A DNA stretch of 64,000 bases, taken from Clostridium lentum. Lineage in GTDB: Bacteria > Bacillota > Clostridia > Clostridiales > Clostridiaceae. The first letter of the stretch is position 1; the number at the start of each line of letters is the position of its first letter. This document shows positions 56,300 through 64,000 of this stretch, in pieces. The notes beneath the pieces were generated by a model, which was not told the origin of the DNA, did not search any database, and worked only from the letters and a program-made list of their open reading frames with translations. Location of the stretch: positions 124,001-188,000 of the forward strand of contig NZ_JACOOQ010000002.1 in NCBI RefSeq assembly GCF_014287815.1, written 5' to 3'. The position numbers and the translations under genes are program-made.

Positions 56300-57525
56300 T
56301 GAGATATGTAGTTATAGGAGCCTCAGCAGCTGGTATAAGTGGAGCAAAGACTTTAAGAGAATTAGATAATGATGCAGAAGTAGTATTAGTTTCTAAGGAT
56401 GAACATGTATATTCAAGATGTATACTTCATCACTATATTTCAAATCATAGAGATGTTGAAGCATTAAACTTCACAGGAAAAGATTTCTTTGAAAAGTATA
56501 ATATAAACTGGAAAAAAGGCATAGAAATAACTTCAGTTAATGATGTAGAGCAAACATTATCATTAAGTAATGGTGAAACATTAGCTTATGATAAACTTAT
56601 GATATGTAGTGGTGCTTCTGCTTTCATACCACCAGTAGAGGGCTTAAGAACATCAAACAACGTTGTTGGTTTAAGAAATCTTGAAGATGCAGTAGTTATA
56701 AAAGAGCAAGCTGCAAAAGTTAAAAATGTTGTAGTGCTTGGAGCTGGACTTGTAGGTATAGATGCCTTAAGTGGACTTTTAGATTCAGGTGTTAATATTT
56801 CATTAGTGGAAATGAGCAATAAAGTACTTCCACTACAATTAGATGAATATACTTCAAATGTTTATAAAAATAAGTTTGAAGAAAAAGGTGTAAACTTAAA
56901 ATTAGGTGTAAGCGCAGTAAAACTTAATGTAGATGAAAATAACAATCCAGTATCATTATCATTAAATAATGGTGAAGATGTTCCATGTGAACTTGTTATA
57001 GTTGCTACAGGAGTACGATCTAATATAGCATTTTTAGAAAATAGCAATGTAGAATGTGATAGATTTGGATTACTTATAGATGAAAAGGGTAAAACTAATA
57101 TAGATAATATTTATGGTGCTGGTGATGTAACTGGAAGAAATCCTATATGGCCAACAGCTGTAAAAGAAGGTATAATAGCTGCTAACAACATGTTAGGAAA
57201 AGAAATGATAATGACAGATTTCTTTGGAAGTAAAAATACAATGAACTTTGTAGGAATTGCTACAATGTCTTTAGGAGCAGTTGAACCAGAAGATGAAACT
57301 TATATAGTAGAAGTTAAAAATGATGAAAAAGGATATAAGAAGATAATACATAAAGATGGAAAGATTTATGGAGCTTTGATTCAAGGTGATCTTGATTATG
57401 CAGGAGTACTTACTCAGCTTATAAAAGAAAAGATAGATGTATCAAAGGTTACTAAGAGTTTATTTGATATAGATTATGCTGATTTCTTTAATATTGAGAA
57501 AAATTTTGAATTTAGTTATAAATAA
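56299..57525 (+). CDS. narC: FAD-dependent NAD(P)H oxidoreductase for nitrate reduction
   Basis: A 408 aa pyridine-nucleotide-disulfide-type flavoprotein. FAD site VIGASAAGISGAKTLREL at the N-terminus, NAD(P) site VVVLGAGLVGIDALSGL near residue 145, and the second FAD contact IDNIYGAGDVTG near residue 270. It lacks the CxxxxC redox pair, like NADH:ferredoxin/rubredoxin reductases. It is translationally coupled to the polyferredoxin gene, so it most likely feeds NADH electrons to nitrate reductase. Confidence 0.88.
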   Translation: MRYVVIGASAAGISGAKTLRELDNDAEVVLVSKDEHVYSRCILHHYISNHRDVEALNFTGKDFFEKYNINWKKGIEITSVNDVEQTLSLSNGETLAYDKLMICSGASAFIPPVEGLRTSNNVVGLRNLEDAVVIKEQAAKVKNVVVLGAGLVGIDALSGLLDSGVNISLVEMSNKVLPLQLDEYTSNVYKNKFEEKGVNLKLGVSAVKLNVDENNNPVSLSLNNGEDVPCELVIVATGVRSNIAFLENSNVECDRFGLLIDEKGKTNIDNIYGAGDVTGRNPIWPTAVKEGIIAANNMLGKEMIMTDFFGSKNTMNFVGIATMSLGAVEPEDETYIVEVKNDEKGYKKIIHKDGKIYGALIQGDLDYAGVLTQLIKEKIDVSKVTKSLFDIDYADFFNIEKNFEFSYK

Positions 57526-57579
57526 TAGTATAATTAATTAAAGATGAAAAATTGATTTGTTGATATTTGTCTAAATAAA

Positions 57580-57622
57580 GCATTGACATGAGGGAACATA
57601 TATTGTAATCTCATGTTAATGC
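57580..57622. repeat. Long inverted repeat between narC and mobB
   Basis: GCATTGACATGAG (57580-57592) and CTCATGTTAATGC (57610-57622) pair over 13 positions with one G-U, with a 17-base loop. TTGACA lies in the left arm and TAATCT begins exactly 17 bases on, so it may be a promoter buried in a palindromic operator. There is no clean U-run after it. Confidence 0.5.
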
Positions 57623-57666
57623 AAATATATTTTTCATTTTAAAGTTTAAATTTTTATGAGGGTGTT

Positions 57667-58164
57667 ATGGCTAAAGTGATAAACATAATAGGTTATGGAA
57701 GTAATGTAGGAAAAACTTATATTATGGAAGGACTTATAAAAGAATTAAAAAGTCGTGGATTAAGCATTGCCACTATAAAGCATGATATTCATGGATTTGA
57801 TATAGACAAAAAAGGAAAAGATACATACAAGCATAGGAAAGCTGGTTCTGAAACTGTAATAATTTCTTCAAAAAACAGGATTGCAATTATAAAAGAACTG
57901 AATAAAGAAACAGAGTTACAAGAGATTATAGAAATGGCCAGTGACAAAGATATTATTTTAGTAGAAGGCTATAAGAAAAGTAATCTTAGAAAGATAGAAG
58001 TGTATAGAGATGGCTTAAGTGAAAAAATAATAACACCAAAAGAAAAATTGATTGCTATAGCCAGTGATATAGATATACACATGGATGATGTCAAAGTAAT
58101 TCCTAAGGAAGATTTTAAAGCTTTGGCTGATTTAATTGAAAAAGAGAAAGAATTTAAAATATAA
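57667..58164 (+). CDS. mobB: Molybdopterin-guanine dinucleotide adaptor MobB
   Basis: P-loop GTP-binding protein, 165 aa. Walker A is GYGSNVGKTYIMEGL, followed by TIKHDIHGFDIDKKGKDTY and HRKAGSETV, typical of MobB. ILVEGYKKSNLRKIEVYR is the conserved later segment. It helps add GMP to molybdopterin for the bis-MGD cofactor of nitrate reductase. Confidence 0.9.
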   Translation: MAKVINIIGYGSNVGKTYIMEGLIKELKSRGLSIATIKHDIHGFDIDKKGKDTYKHRKAGSETVIISSKNRIAIIKELNKETELQEIIEMASDKDIILVEGYKKSNLRKIEVYRDGLSEKIITPKEKLIAIASDIDIHMDDVKVIPKEDFKALADLIEKEKEFKI

Positions 58165-58387
58165 TTGATATTTTCTAGAGTATAAAAGTCCTAAGTATTT
58201 ATATATATGGATTTTATACCTGAATTTAATTCACAGGGTAGTCTTTGAAAAGAGGCTGTCTCCACATTTTGGGAAGGAAAATAGGCAAGAAATGTAAAAA
58301 ATAAGAATTAAGAATTAAGAATTAATTTTTAGTAAATTAATTTTAAATTTTTCATTTTTAATTTTTTATTAAAATTCATGGAATTTT
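58165..58387 (+). repeat. Non-coding AT-rich intergenic region with tandem AGAATTA units
   Basis: No reading frame of note. A run of three AGAATTA units (about 58303-58323) is followed by an inverted AT-rich sequence (TTAATTTTTAG … AAATTAATTTTAAATTTTTC). It shares the AAGAATTAAGAATTAA module with the repeat at 46513. Confidence 0.5.
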
Positions 58388-58428
58388 GCTTATTGTCATT
58401 CTTAATTTGTTTGACAATAAGCTTTTTT
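58388..58428 (+). terminator. Intrinsic terminator between mobB and moeA
   Basis: GCTTATTGTC (58388-58397) and GACAATAAGC (58413-58422) form a perfect 10-bp stem, then TTTTTT. moeA onwards therefore probably has its own promoter. Confidence 0.88.
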
Positions 58429-58473
58429 ATATAGAAATATAACTTTAAATAGATTTTAGAAAAGAGGTTAATA

Positions 58474-59679
58474 ATGAAATCATTTATAAGCCTAGAAGAA
58501 GCAATAGAAATATTGAATGAGAATGTGAAAATACTGGAAGTGGAAGAAGTTCAGCTTATTGATGCCTTAGATAAAGTCCTTGCCGAAGATGTATATTCAG
58601 TGATAAATAATCCACCATTCAATAAGTCTGCAATGGATGGTTATGCAGTAATGTATGAAGATACAAATGAAAGAGGAAAAGTGCTTCAGATAATTGATGA
58701 AGTATTTGCTGGAGAATCTTCAAATAAGGAAGTTACAGTAGGAGTAGCTATTAAAATAATGACAGGGGCACCTATTCCTAAAGGTGCAAATGCTGTAATA
58801 AAAAAAGAGGATGTAGAAGTAAAAGAAAATAGCATAATTTTAAAGAAACAATTAAAGAAAAATGAAAATATATGTTTCAAAGGTGAAGATATAAAGGAAG
58901 GTCAAATCCTTGTAGGAAAAGGAAAGAAGTTGAATTACGCTGATATTGGAATTATTGCTAGTTCAGGTATAAGTATGATTAAAGTTTATAAAAAGCCTAA
59001 AGTAGCTTTTATAAGTACTGGTGATGAAGTAGTAGACGTTGGTCAAAACCTTAGCTATGGAAAGATTTTTAATAGTAATAAATATACAATTTTAGCAAGA
59101 ATCAAGGAATTAGGATATGAAGTAATTAATATAAAGCATGTTAATGATCAGTATGCAGACATAGGAAATACCATAAAAGAAATATGTAATATGGCTGACT
59201 TTGTCATAACTACAGGTGGTGCATCTGTAGGAGATAAAGATTTAATAAATGAAGCCATTGATGAAATTGATGGTGAGAAACTTTTTTGGAAAATTAAAAT
59301 TAAACCAGGATCATCAGTATTATGCAGCAAATACAATAATACAGTAATTATAAGTCTTTCAGGTAATCCTACAGCAGCACTAACTACTTTTGAACTTTTA
59401 GCAAGAACATCTCTGGAAAGAATGAGTGGAGGCAGCAAAATAGAAATAAAAAGAGAAAAAGCTGTACTTCTTAATGATTTTAATAAGAAAAGCCCACAGA
59501 GAAGATTTTTAAGAGGACAGCTTCAATATATGGATGGCAAACAATGTGTATATATAACGCAAGTAAAAAGTGGTAATGGCATTTTAAGTTCAACTTTAAA
59601 TTCAAATTGTATCATAGAGTTAGAGGCTGGGAATGCAGGAGTTTCGCAAGGAACAATGGTAGACATAATAAAATTTTAG
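58474..59679 (+). CDS. moeA: Molybdopterin molybdenumtransferase MoeA
   Basis: Inserts molybdate into adenylylated molybdopterin, 401 aa. Features in order: NNPPFNKSAMDGYAV near residue 50, the loop IMTGAPIPKGANAVIKKED near residue 92, and the MoCF-fold catalytic region ISTGDEVV, then TTGGASVGDKD and LSGNPTAAL near 290. SD AAGAGG precedes the ATG. First gene of the second Moco group. Confidence 0.92.
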   Translation: MKSFISLEEAIEILNENVKILEVEEVQLIDALDKVLAEDVYSVINNPPFNKSAMDGYAVMYEDTNERGKVLQIIDEVFAGESSNKEVTVGVAIKIMTGAPIPKGANAVIKKEDVEVKENSIILKKQLKKNENICFKGEDIKEGQILVGKGKKLNYADIGIIASSGISMIKVYKKPKVAFISTGDEVVDVGQNLSYGKIFNSNKYTILARIKELGYEVINIKHVNDQYADIGNTIKEICNMADFVITTGGASVGDKDLINEAIDEIDGEKLFWKIKIKPGSSVLCSKYNNTVIISLSGNPTAALTTFELLARTSLERMSGGSKIEIKREKAVLLNDFNKKSPQRRFLRGQLQYMDGKQCVYITQVKSGNGILSSTLNSNCIIELEAGNAGVSQGTMVDIIKF

Positions 59680-59692
59680 AGGTGCATAATCA

Positions 59693-60757
59693 TTGAAGAT
59701 AAATAAGACACTGGCAATTATGGCAGGTGGGAAAAGTAGCAGAATGAATTATAATAATAAGGCTCTTTTAAGCTACAAGGAAAAAACATTTATTGAGAAT
59801 ATTATTGAAGCAGGGAAGAATTTTAAAAAAGTTGTTATTGTGGCAAATAATAAGGAGATCTATAGGGATTTTAATGTTGATGTGATAAGTGACATTTATG
59901 TAGGAAATGGCCCTTTAAGTGGAATTCATTCAGCACTTAGTTATTCAGATACTGATAAAGTCTTATGTGTGGCATGTGATATGCCATTGATAAGTAAAGA
60001 TACACTAGAATTTTTAGCAAATGTAAAAGATGAGTATGAAGTTTTAGTACCAAGAGTAAATGATAGATTACAGCCTTTATGTTCAATTTATTCTAAGAAG
60101 ATACTAGGGAAAATAGAAAAGGCTTTAGAAAATGATGATAATAAGCTACAAAAGCTTATATATAGTTTAGATTATAAAGAAGTACATGAGAAAAGTTTAA
60201 CAGAAGGAGAATTTTTTAATATAAATACACCTGATGATTATAAAAGATTGGAGGAAATAGATAATATGTATACAGTAGCAATTATAACAAGCAGTGATAA
60301 GGGATATGCAGGAGAAAGAGAAGACAAAAGTGGAGCTACAGTAAAGGAAATAGTTGAGGCTAATGGATTTACTGTTGTTAAACAGGTAATTCTTCCTGAT
60401 GAAAGAGAAATGTTAAGAGACGAAATGATAAAGATGTGCGATGAATTAAAGGTTAATTTAATATTAAGTACAGGGGGAACTGGTTTCTCTAAAAGAGATA
60501 TAACTCCAGAAGCAACAAAGGATGTTATAGAAAGAGAAGCACCAGGAATTGTTGAAGCAATAAGATATTTTAGTTTACAAATAACTAAGAGAGCAATGCT
60601 TTCAAGAGCAGTGTCAGGAATAAGAAAAGATACACTTATAGTTAATTTACCAGGAAGTCCTAAGGCATGCAAAGAGGCTTTAGATTTTGTTTTAGATGAT
60701 GTTAAGCATGGAATAGATATATTATTAGGTGAAGCGAGAGAATGTGCTAGAAAATAA
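59693..60757 (+). CDS. Fused MobA-MogA protein
   Basis: A 354 aa two-domain Moco enzyme. Residues 1-186 are MobA (GTP:molybdopterin guanylyltransferase; IMAGGKSSRMNYNNKALL, then ACDMPLISKD and PRVNDRLQPLCSIYS). From residue 190 (MYTVAIITSSDKGYAGERED) it is MogA/MoaB molybdopterin adenylyltransferase, with LSTGGTGFSKRDITPEAT and VNLPGSPKACKEAL. The start is TTG 59693 after GAGGTG. Two steps that usually belong to separate proteins are joined; a fusion through a lost stop is not suspected, since the linker is short and clean. Confidence 0.88.
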   Translation: MKINKTLAIMAGGKSSRMNYNNKALLSYKEKTFIENIIEAGKNFKKVVIVANNKEIYRDFNVDVISDIYVGNGPLSGIHSALSYSDTDKVLCVACDMPLISKDTLEFLANVKDEYEVLVPRVNDRLQPLCSIYSKKILGKIEKALENDDNKLQKLIYSLDYKEVHEKSLTEGEFFNINTPDDYKRLEEIDNMYTVAIITSSDKGYAGEREDKSGATVKEIVEANGFTVVKQVILPDEREMLRDEMIKMCDELKVNLILSTGGTGFSKRDITPEATKDVIEREAPGIVEAIRYFSLQITKRAMLSRAVSGIRKDTLIVNLPGSPKACKEALDFVLDDVKHGIDILLGEARECARK

Positions 60758-60775
60758 TATTTAAGAAGAGGGAGA

Positions 60776-61810
60776 GTGAAAAACGTTATGATGAAAATGA
60801 TAAAAGTACAAGATGCAGTAGGATCAGTATTATCTCATGATGTAACACAAATTATACCAGGAGAGTTTAAAGGCAGAGCTTTTAAGAAAGGTCATATAAT
60901 AAAGGAAGAAGATATAGAAAAACTACTATCTATAGGAAAAGATCATGTTTATGTATGGGAACCAGAGGAAGGTCAACTTCATGAAAATGATGCAGCCATA
61001 AGATTATCAAATCTTGTGGTAGGTGATGGAGTAGCTACATCAGAAGAAATAAAAGAAGGAAAAGTAGACTTCTTTGCTGACAGAAATGGAGTATTAAAGA
61101 TAGATAAGGAGAAATTATTTAAATTAAATTCTCTAGGTGAAATAATAGTTTCTACATTACATAACAATACTCCAATAAGAAAAGGTGAAAAGATTGGAGC
61201 TACAAGAGTAATTCCATTAATTATAGATGAAAATAAGATAATAGAAGCTGAAGAGTTAATAAAAGAAAAGATAATCAGAGTTGATGAAATCAAAACAAAA
61301 AGATGTGCAGTTATAACTACTGGTAATGAAGTTTATTATGGAAGAATCAAAGATGCATTCTTGCCAGTAATAAAACAAAAACTAGGGTATTATGGTAGTG
61401 AAGTAATAAAACAAGTAATACTTCCTGATGATAAGGAAAGAATAACGGAAGAGATATTAAAATCTGTTAATGAAGATAAAGCAGATATGATTATTTGTAC
61501 AGGAGGAATGTCTGTAGATCCAGATGATGTTACTCCAACAGCAATAAAGGATTGTGGAGGAGAACTTGTTACATATGGTTCACCGATACTTCCAGGGGCA
61601 ATGTTCCTTCTTGCATATTATAATGACATTCCAATACTTGGAGTACCAAGTTGTGCAATGTATTCTAAGAGAACAGTGCTGGATTTAGTACTACCAAGAG
61701 TTTTAGCAGATGAAAGACTTACTATGGAAGATATTGCGGAGTATGGTCATGGAGGATTGTGTTTAGACTGCAAAGTATGTACTTTCCCACACTGCTCATT
61801 TGGTAAATAA
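60776..61810 (+). CDS. MoeA-like molybdopterin-binding protein with Cys-rich tail
   Basis: A 344 aa protein with the MoCF/MoeA C-terminal fold: AVITTGNEVYYGRIKD, CTGGMSVDPDDVTPTAIKD and ILGVPSCAMYSKRTV. The N-terminal half lacks the MoeA catalytic domains II-III and looks like a shorter head (VQDAVGSVLSHDVTQIIPGEFKG). The tail HGGLCLDCKVCTFPHCSFGK has four Cys that could bind a metal. A second MoeA copy in the same operon suggests a separate role, for example in specific cofactor handling. GTG 60776 or ATG 60788 starts it. Confidence 0.8.
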   Translation: MKNVMMKMIKVQDAVGSVLSHDVTQIIPGEFKGRAFKKGHIIKEEDIEKLLSIGKDHVYVWEPEEGQLHENDAAIRLSNLVVGDGVATSEEIKEGKVDFFADRNGVLKIDKEKLFKLNSLGEIIVSTLHNNTPIRKGEKIGATRVIPLIIDENKIIEAEELIKEKIIRVDEIKTKRCAVITTGNEVYYGRIKDAFLPVIKQKLGYYGSEVIKQVILPDDKERITEEILKSVNEDKADMIICTGGMSVDPDDVTPTAIKDCGGELVTYGSPILPGAMFLLAYYNDIPILGVPSCAMYSKRTVLDLVLPRVLADERLTMEDIAEYGHGGLCLDCKVCTFPHCSFGK

Positions 61811-61831
61811 GTTAAAGTTTTAGGAGGAATT

Positions 61832-62308
61832 ATGGATAATAAATTAACTCATTTTGATAATAGTGGAAATGCAAGAATGGTGGATGTAGGAAGTAAAGTT
61901 CCTACAGAAAGAGTGGCTATTGCTGTTTCTAGAATAAAAGTAAGTGAAGAAACTTTAGAACTTATTGAAAAAGGTCAGGTAGGTAAAGGTGATGTATTAG
62001 GTGTAGCAAGAGTTGCTGGAATAATGGCTAGTAAGCAAACTTCTAATTTAATTCCTATGTGCCATCCACTGATGATTTCAAGCTGTAATATAGATTTTGA
62101 TATAAATAAGGAAGAAAGTTATATAGGAATAAAGGCTACTGTAAAAATAGTTGATAAGACTGGTGTTGAAATGGAGGCATTAACAGCAGCTATGGTAACA
62201 GCATTAACTATTTATGATATGTGTAAAGCTGTTGATAAGAGAATGGTAATTGAAGGCACGCATTTACTTAAAAAGACAGGAGGAAAGAGCGGAGAATTTA
62301 ATTTTTAA
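61832..62308 (+). CDS. moaC: Cyclic pyranopterin monophosphate synthase MoaC
   Basis: 158 aa, usual length. Motifs: [38 protein letters not shown] (the MCHPL active-site loop) and [26 protein letters not shown], with the C-terminal KTGGKSG. Works with MoaA in the first step of Moco synthesis. SD AGGAGG precedes the ATG. Confidence 0.95.
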   Translation: MDNKLTHFDNSGNARMVDVGSKVPTERVAIAVSRIKVSEETLELIEKGQVGKGDVLGVARVAGIMASKQTSNLIPMCHPLMISSCNIDFDINKEESYIGIKATVKIVDKTGVEMEALTAAMVTALTIYDMCKAVDKRMVIEGTHLLKKTGGKSGEFNF

Positions 62309-62331
62309 GGAAGAAGTCTCCTAAAAGCATA

Positions 62332-63303
62332 ATGAAAGATAAGTTTGGAAGAGAAATAGATTATTTAAGAGTATCTGTAACTGACAACTGTAATTTAAGA
62401 TGTGTATATTGCATGGAAGAAAAGGATAATATTTTTTTAAAAAAGGAAAATAAGCTTACAGATGATGAAATATATAGAATAGTAAAAGAAAGTGCTAGCC
62501 TTGGAATAAAGAAAATAAGGATTACAGGTGGAGAGCCTTTAGTGAGAACGGGAATAGTAGAGCTTATAGGAAGAATAAATAGTATTCCAGGTATTGAAGA
62601 AATATATATGACTACTAATGGAATTTTGCTATATGATAAAGTAGAAGCTTTAGCAAAGAATGGTCTTAAGGGAGTAAATATAAGTTTAGATTCACTAAAG
62701 AAAGAAAGATTTAAGACTTTAACAAGAAGAGGCGAGCTTAGCAGTGTTTTAAAGGCTATAGATAAATGCTTAGAGTATAATTTAAAGGTTAAAATAAACA
62801 CTGTAATGGTAAATGACATAAATAAAGATGAAATTATTGATTTTGTAGATATGACTAAAAATAAAGCTGTAGATGTGAGATTTATAGAGTTAATGCCAAT
62901 AGGTATTGCTGTAAACTATAAAGGTGTAACTAATGAAGAAATATTAGCTACAATAAAAGAGCATTATAAAGAAGTTATTGAAGTAAAAAGAAGTAAGATG
63001 GGTGGACCTGCTACTTATGTAAAACTTAATGAAGCAAAAGGGAAAATAGGGTTTATAAGTGCAATGAGTAATTGCTTCTGTGAAGATTGTAATAGAATAA
63101 GGCTTACACCAGAAGGATTTTTAAAGCAGTGTCTACATTTTGATTATGGTGTTGATTTAAGAAAACTTATGAGAGATGGCATAAGTGATGAAGAACTTAA
63201 AAAGGTTATATACCATAATATATATGACAAACCAGAAAAACATTTATTTTTAGAAAAATGTGAACATAAAGAAATTAAATTTATGAATCAAATTGGAGGA
63301 TAA
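62332..63303 (+). CDS. moaA: GTP 3',8-cyclase MoaA
   Basis: Radical SAM enzyme of 323 aa. SAM cluster CNLRCVYC near residue 19; second cluster ligands in [20 protein letters not shown] near residue 246; ends in Gly-Gly, which MoaA enzymes need for radical chemistry. Contacts GITGGEP and NISLDSL are present. It overlaps or abuts the MOSC gene. Confidence 0.95.
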   Translation: MKDKFGREIDYLRVSVTDNCNLRCVYCMEEKDNIFLKKENKLTDDEIYRIVKESASLGIKKIRITGGEPLVRTGIVELIGRINSIPGIEEIYMTTNGILLYDKVEALAKNGLKGVNISLDSLKKERFKTLTRRGELSSVLKAIDKCLEYNLKVKINTVMVNDINKDEIIDFVDMTKNKAVDVRFIELMPIGIAVNYKGVTNEEILATIKEHYKEVIEVKRSKMGGPATYVKLNEAKGKIGFISAMSNCFCEDCNRIRLTPEGFLKQCLHFDYGVDLRKLMRDGISDEELKKVIYHNIYDKPEKHLFLEKCEHKEIKFMNQIGG

Positions 63304-63310
63304 ACATAAG

Positions 63311-63766
63311 ATGAGTAAAGTATTAGCAATATGTATAAGCAAACATAAAGGAACATTAAAAAATGAAGTAAGTGAAGCAAATTTCATTGAAGAATTTGGT
63401 ATTGAAGGAGATGCTCACGCAGGAAAATGGCATAGACAAGTAAGTCTTTTAGCTTTTGAAAAAATTGATGATTTTAGAAATAAAGGTGGAAATGTTGATT
63501 TTGGAGCTTTTGGAGAAAATTTAGTTGTAGATGGAATTGAACTACATAAACTACCAGTAGGACAACAGTTACAAGTGGGAGAGGTATTATTAGAAGTCAC
63601 ACAAATTGGTAAAGAATGCCATGATAAATGTGCAATATACTATCAAGTAGGAGAATGTATAATGCCAAAGAACGGAATATTTACAAGAGTTCTTAAAGGT
63701 GGAAAAGTTAAAGTTGGAGATCAGTGTACTTTAATAGATAGTGGTAAAAAGATATTATCTTTATAA
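63311..63766 (+). CDS. MOSC-domain protein
   Basis: A 151 aa Moco-sulfurase C-terminal-type domain. ATG 63311 lies eleven bases after GGAGG, itself at the moaA stop. Family features are GIEGDAHAGKWHRQVSLLA, GAFGENLVVDGIEL and the Cys motif GKECHDKCAIYY near residue 103. It probably takes part in Moco handling or transport of the cofactor to nitrate reductase. Confidence 0.87.
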   Translation: MSKVLAICISKHKGTLKNEVSEANFIEEFGIEGDAHAGKWHRQVSLLAFEKIDDFRNKGGNVDFGAFGENLVVDGIELHKLPVGQQLQVGEVLLEVTQIGKECHDKCAIYYQVGECIMPKNGIFTRVLKGGKVKVGDQCTLIDSGKKILSL

Positions 63767-63864
63767 TTAATTAATGAAAATGAGGATGTCGTATTAAGAA
63801 TAAATATACAATATATTGTATATAAAATTTTTAGTGCCATATCCTTATTTTTGTATATAATAAC

Positions 63865-63911
63865 GATAAATTATAAGGTTATTAGATATTAAGAAGAATT
63901 TATCTTTTTTT
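63865..63911 (+). terminator. Intrinsic terminator at the end of the Moco operon
   Basis: GATAAATT pairs with AATTTATC across a longer loop and is followed by seven T residues, about 100 bases after the MOSC gene. Confidence 0.65.
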
Positions 63912-63990
63912 GTTATAGAAAAATACTTGATTTTATTACTTTAGTATGATAAAGTGGTAAATAGATAAAGTGATAGGGGGATAATTCAAC

Positions 63991-64000
63991 GTGAGCATAA
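63991..64000 (+). CDS. Start of a further gene (3' partial)
   Basis: GTG AGC ATA at the window edge is preceded by AGGGGG at a suitable distance. Nothing else of the protein is visible, so only the start can be proposed. Confidence 0.3.

Noticed and set aside
1..64000. CRISPR array, rRNA, tRNA or prophage.
   Set aside because: No regular direct repeats with spacers, no rRNA or tRNA sequence and no phage structural genes were found on reading.

Overview
The window is low-GC DNA from an anaerobic Firmicute, most probably Clostridium sensu stricto. The evidence is the strong AT bias, AGGAGG-type ribosome binding sites, an anaerobic sulfite reductase operon (asrABC), a Clostridium perfringens-like single-subunit nitrate reductase locus, HydG for [FeFe]-hydrogenase maturation, LPxTG and NEAT surface proteins, and a group I intron/TnpB element (IStron). 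I saw no rRNA, tRNA, CRISPR array or prophage.

Layout. 1-5.9 kb: an oligosaccharide ABC importer (first permease cut by the window edge) with a GH32 beta-fructosidase and a fructokinase, a complete route from imported sucrose or fructo-oligosaccharide to fructose 6-phosphate. 6-8.3 kb: the wreck of an older sucrose-PTS locus, with a LacI gene broken by an in-frame TGA and, divergently, a GH32 remnant fused in frame to the tail of a PTS sucrose permease. 8.4-11.5 kb: a cobalamin-riboswitch BtuFCD importer. 11.6-14.7 kb: hybrid cluster protein, an unknown protein and a hemerythrin, probably for nitrosative or oxidative stress. 14.7-19.3 kb: HydG, a scrap of cyclopropane-fatty-acid synthase, an alpha/beta hydrolase and an intracellular alpha-amylase with a starch-binding-like tail. 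19.3-27.2 kb: a second cobalamin riboswitch leading into a wall-anchored beta-propeller protein, a membrane-anchored DUF4430 protein, a complete ECF transporter and a TIM-barrel enzyme. This looks like a cell-surface corrinoid capture and uptake system. 27.2-31.5 kb: DegV, a small conserved protein and the TrkA/TrkH potassium system.

31.6-37.8 kb: an AraC regulator divergent from a Fur-boxed heme-acquisition operon with two NEAT proteins (one with four NEAT domains and LPxTG) and a heme/iron ABC importer. 37.9-48.8 kb: an accessory stretch with several acetyltransferases, a complete IS1595-type insertion sequence with terminal inverted repeats, an 8-bp target duplication and a DUF1648 passenger gene, dGTPase, dapF interrupted by an IStron with a decayed tnpB, several very small genes, and dispersed hairpin repeats.

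49.0-63.8 kb: a respiratory/assimilatory block. A Crp/Fnr regulator precedes asrABC and a TDT-family transporter; then come nitrate reductase, a polyferredoxin and an NADH-dependent flavoprotein; then a molybdenum cofactor set (mobB, moeA, a mobA-mogA fusion, a second MoeA-like protein, moaC, moaA, MOSC) that would supply the cofactor to the nitrate reductase. The last bases appear to start a further gene.

All assignments come from reading motifs in the sequence. No homology search or structure prediction was run, and family names without visible catalytic motifs should be read as inference.
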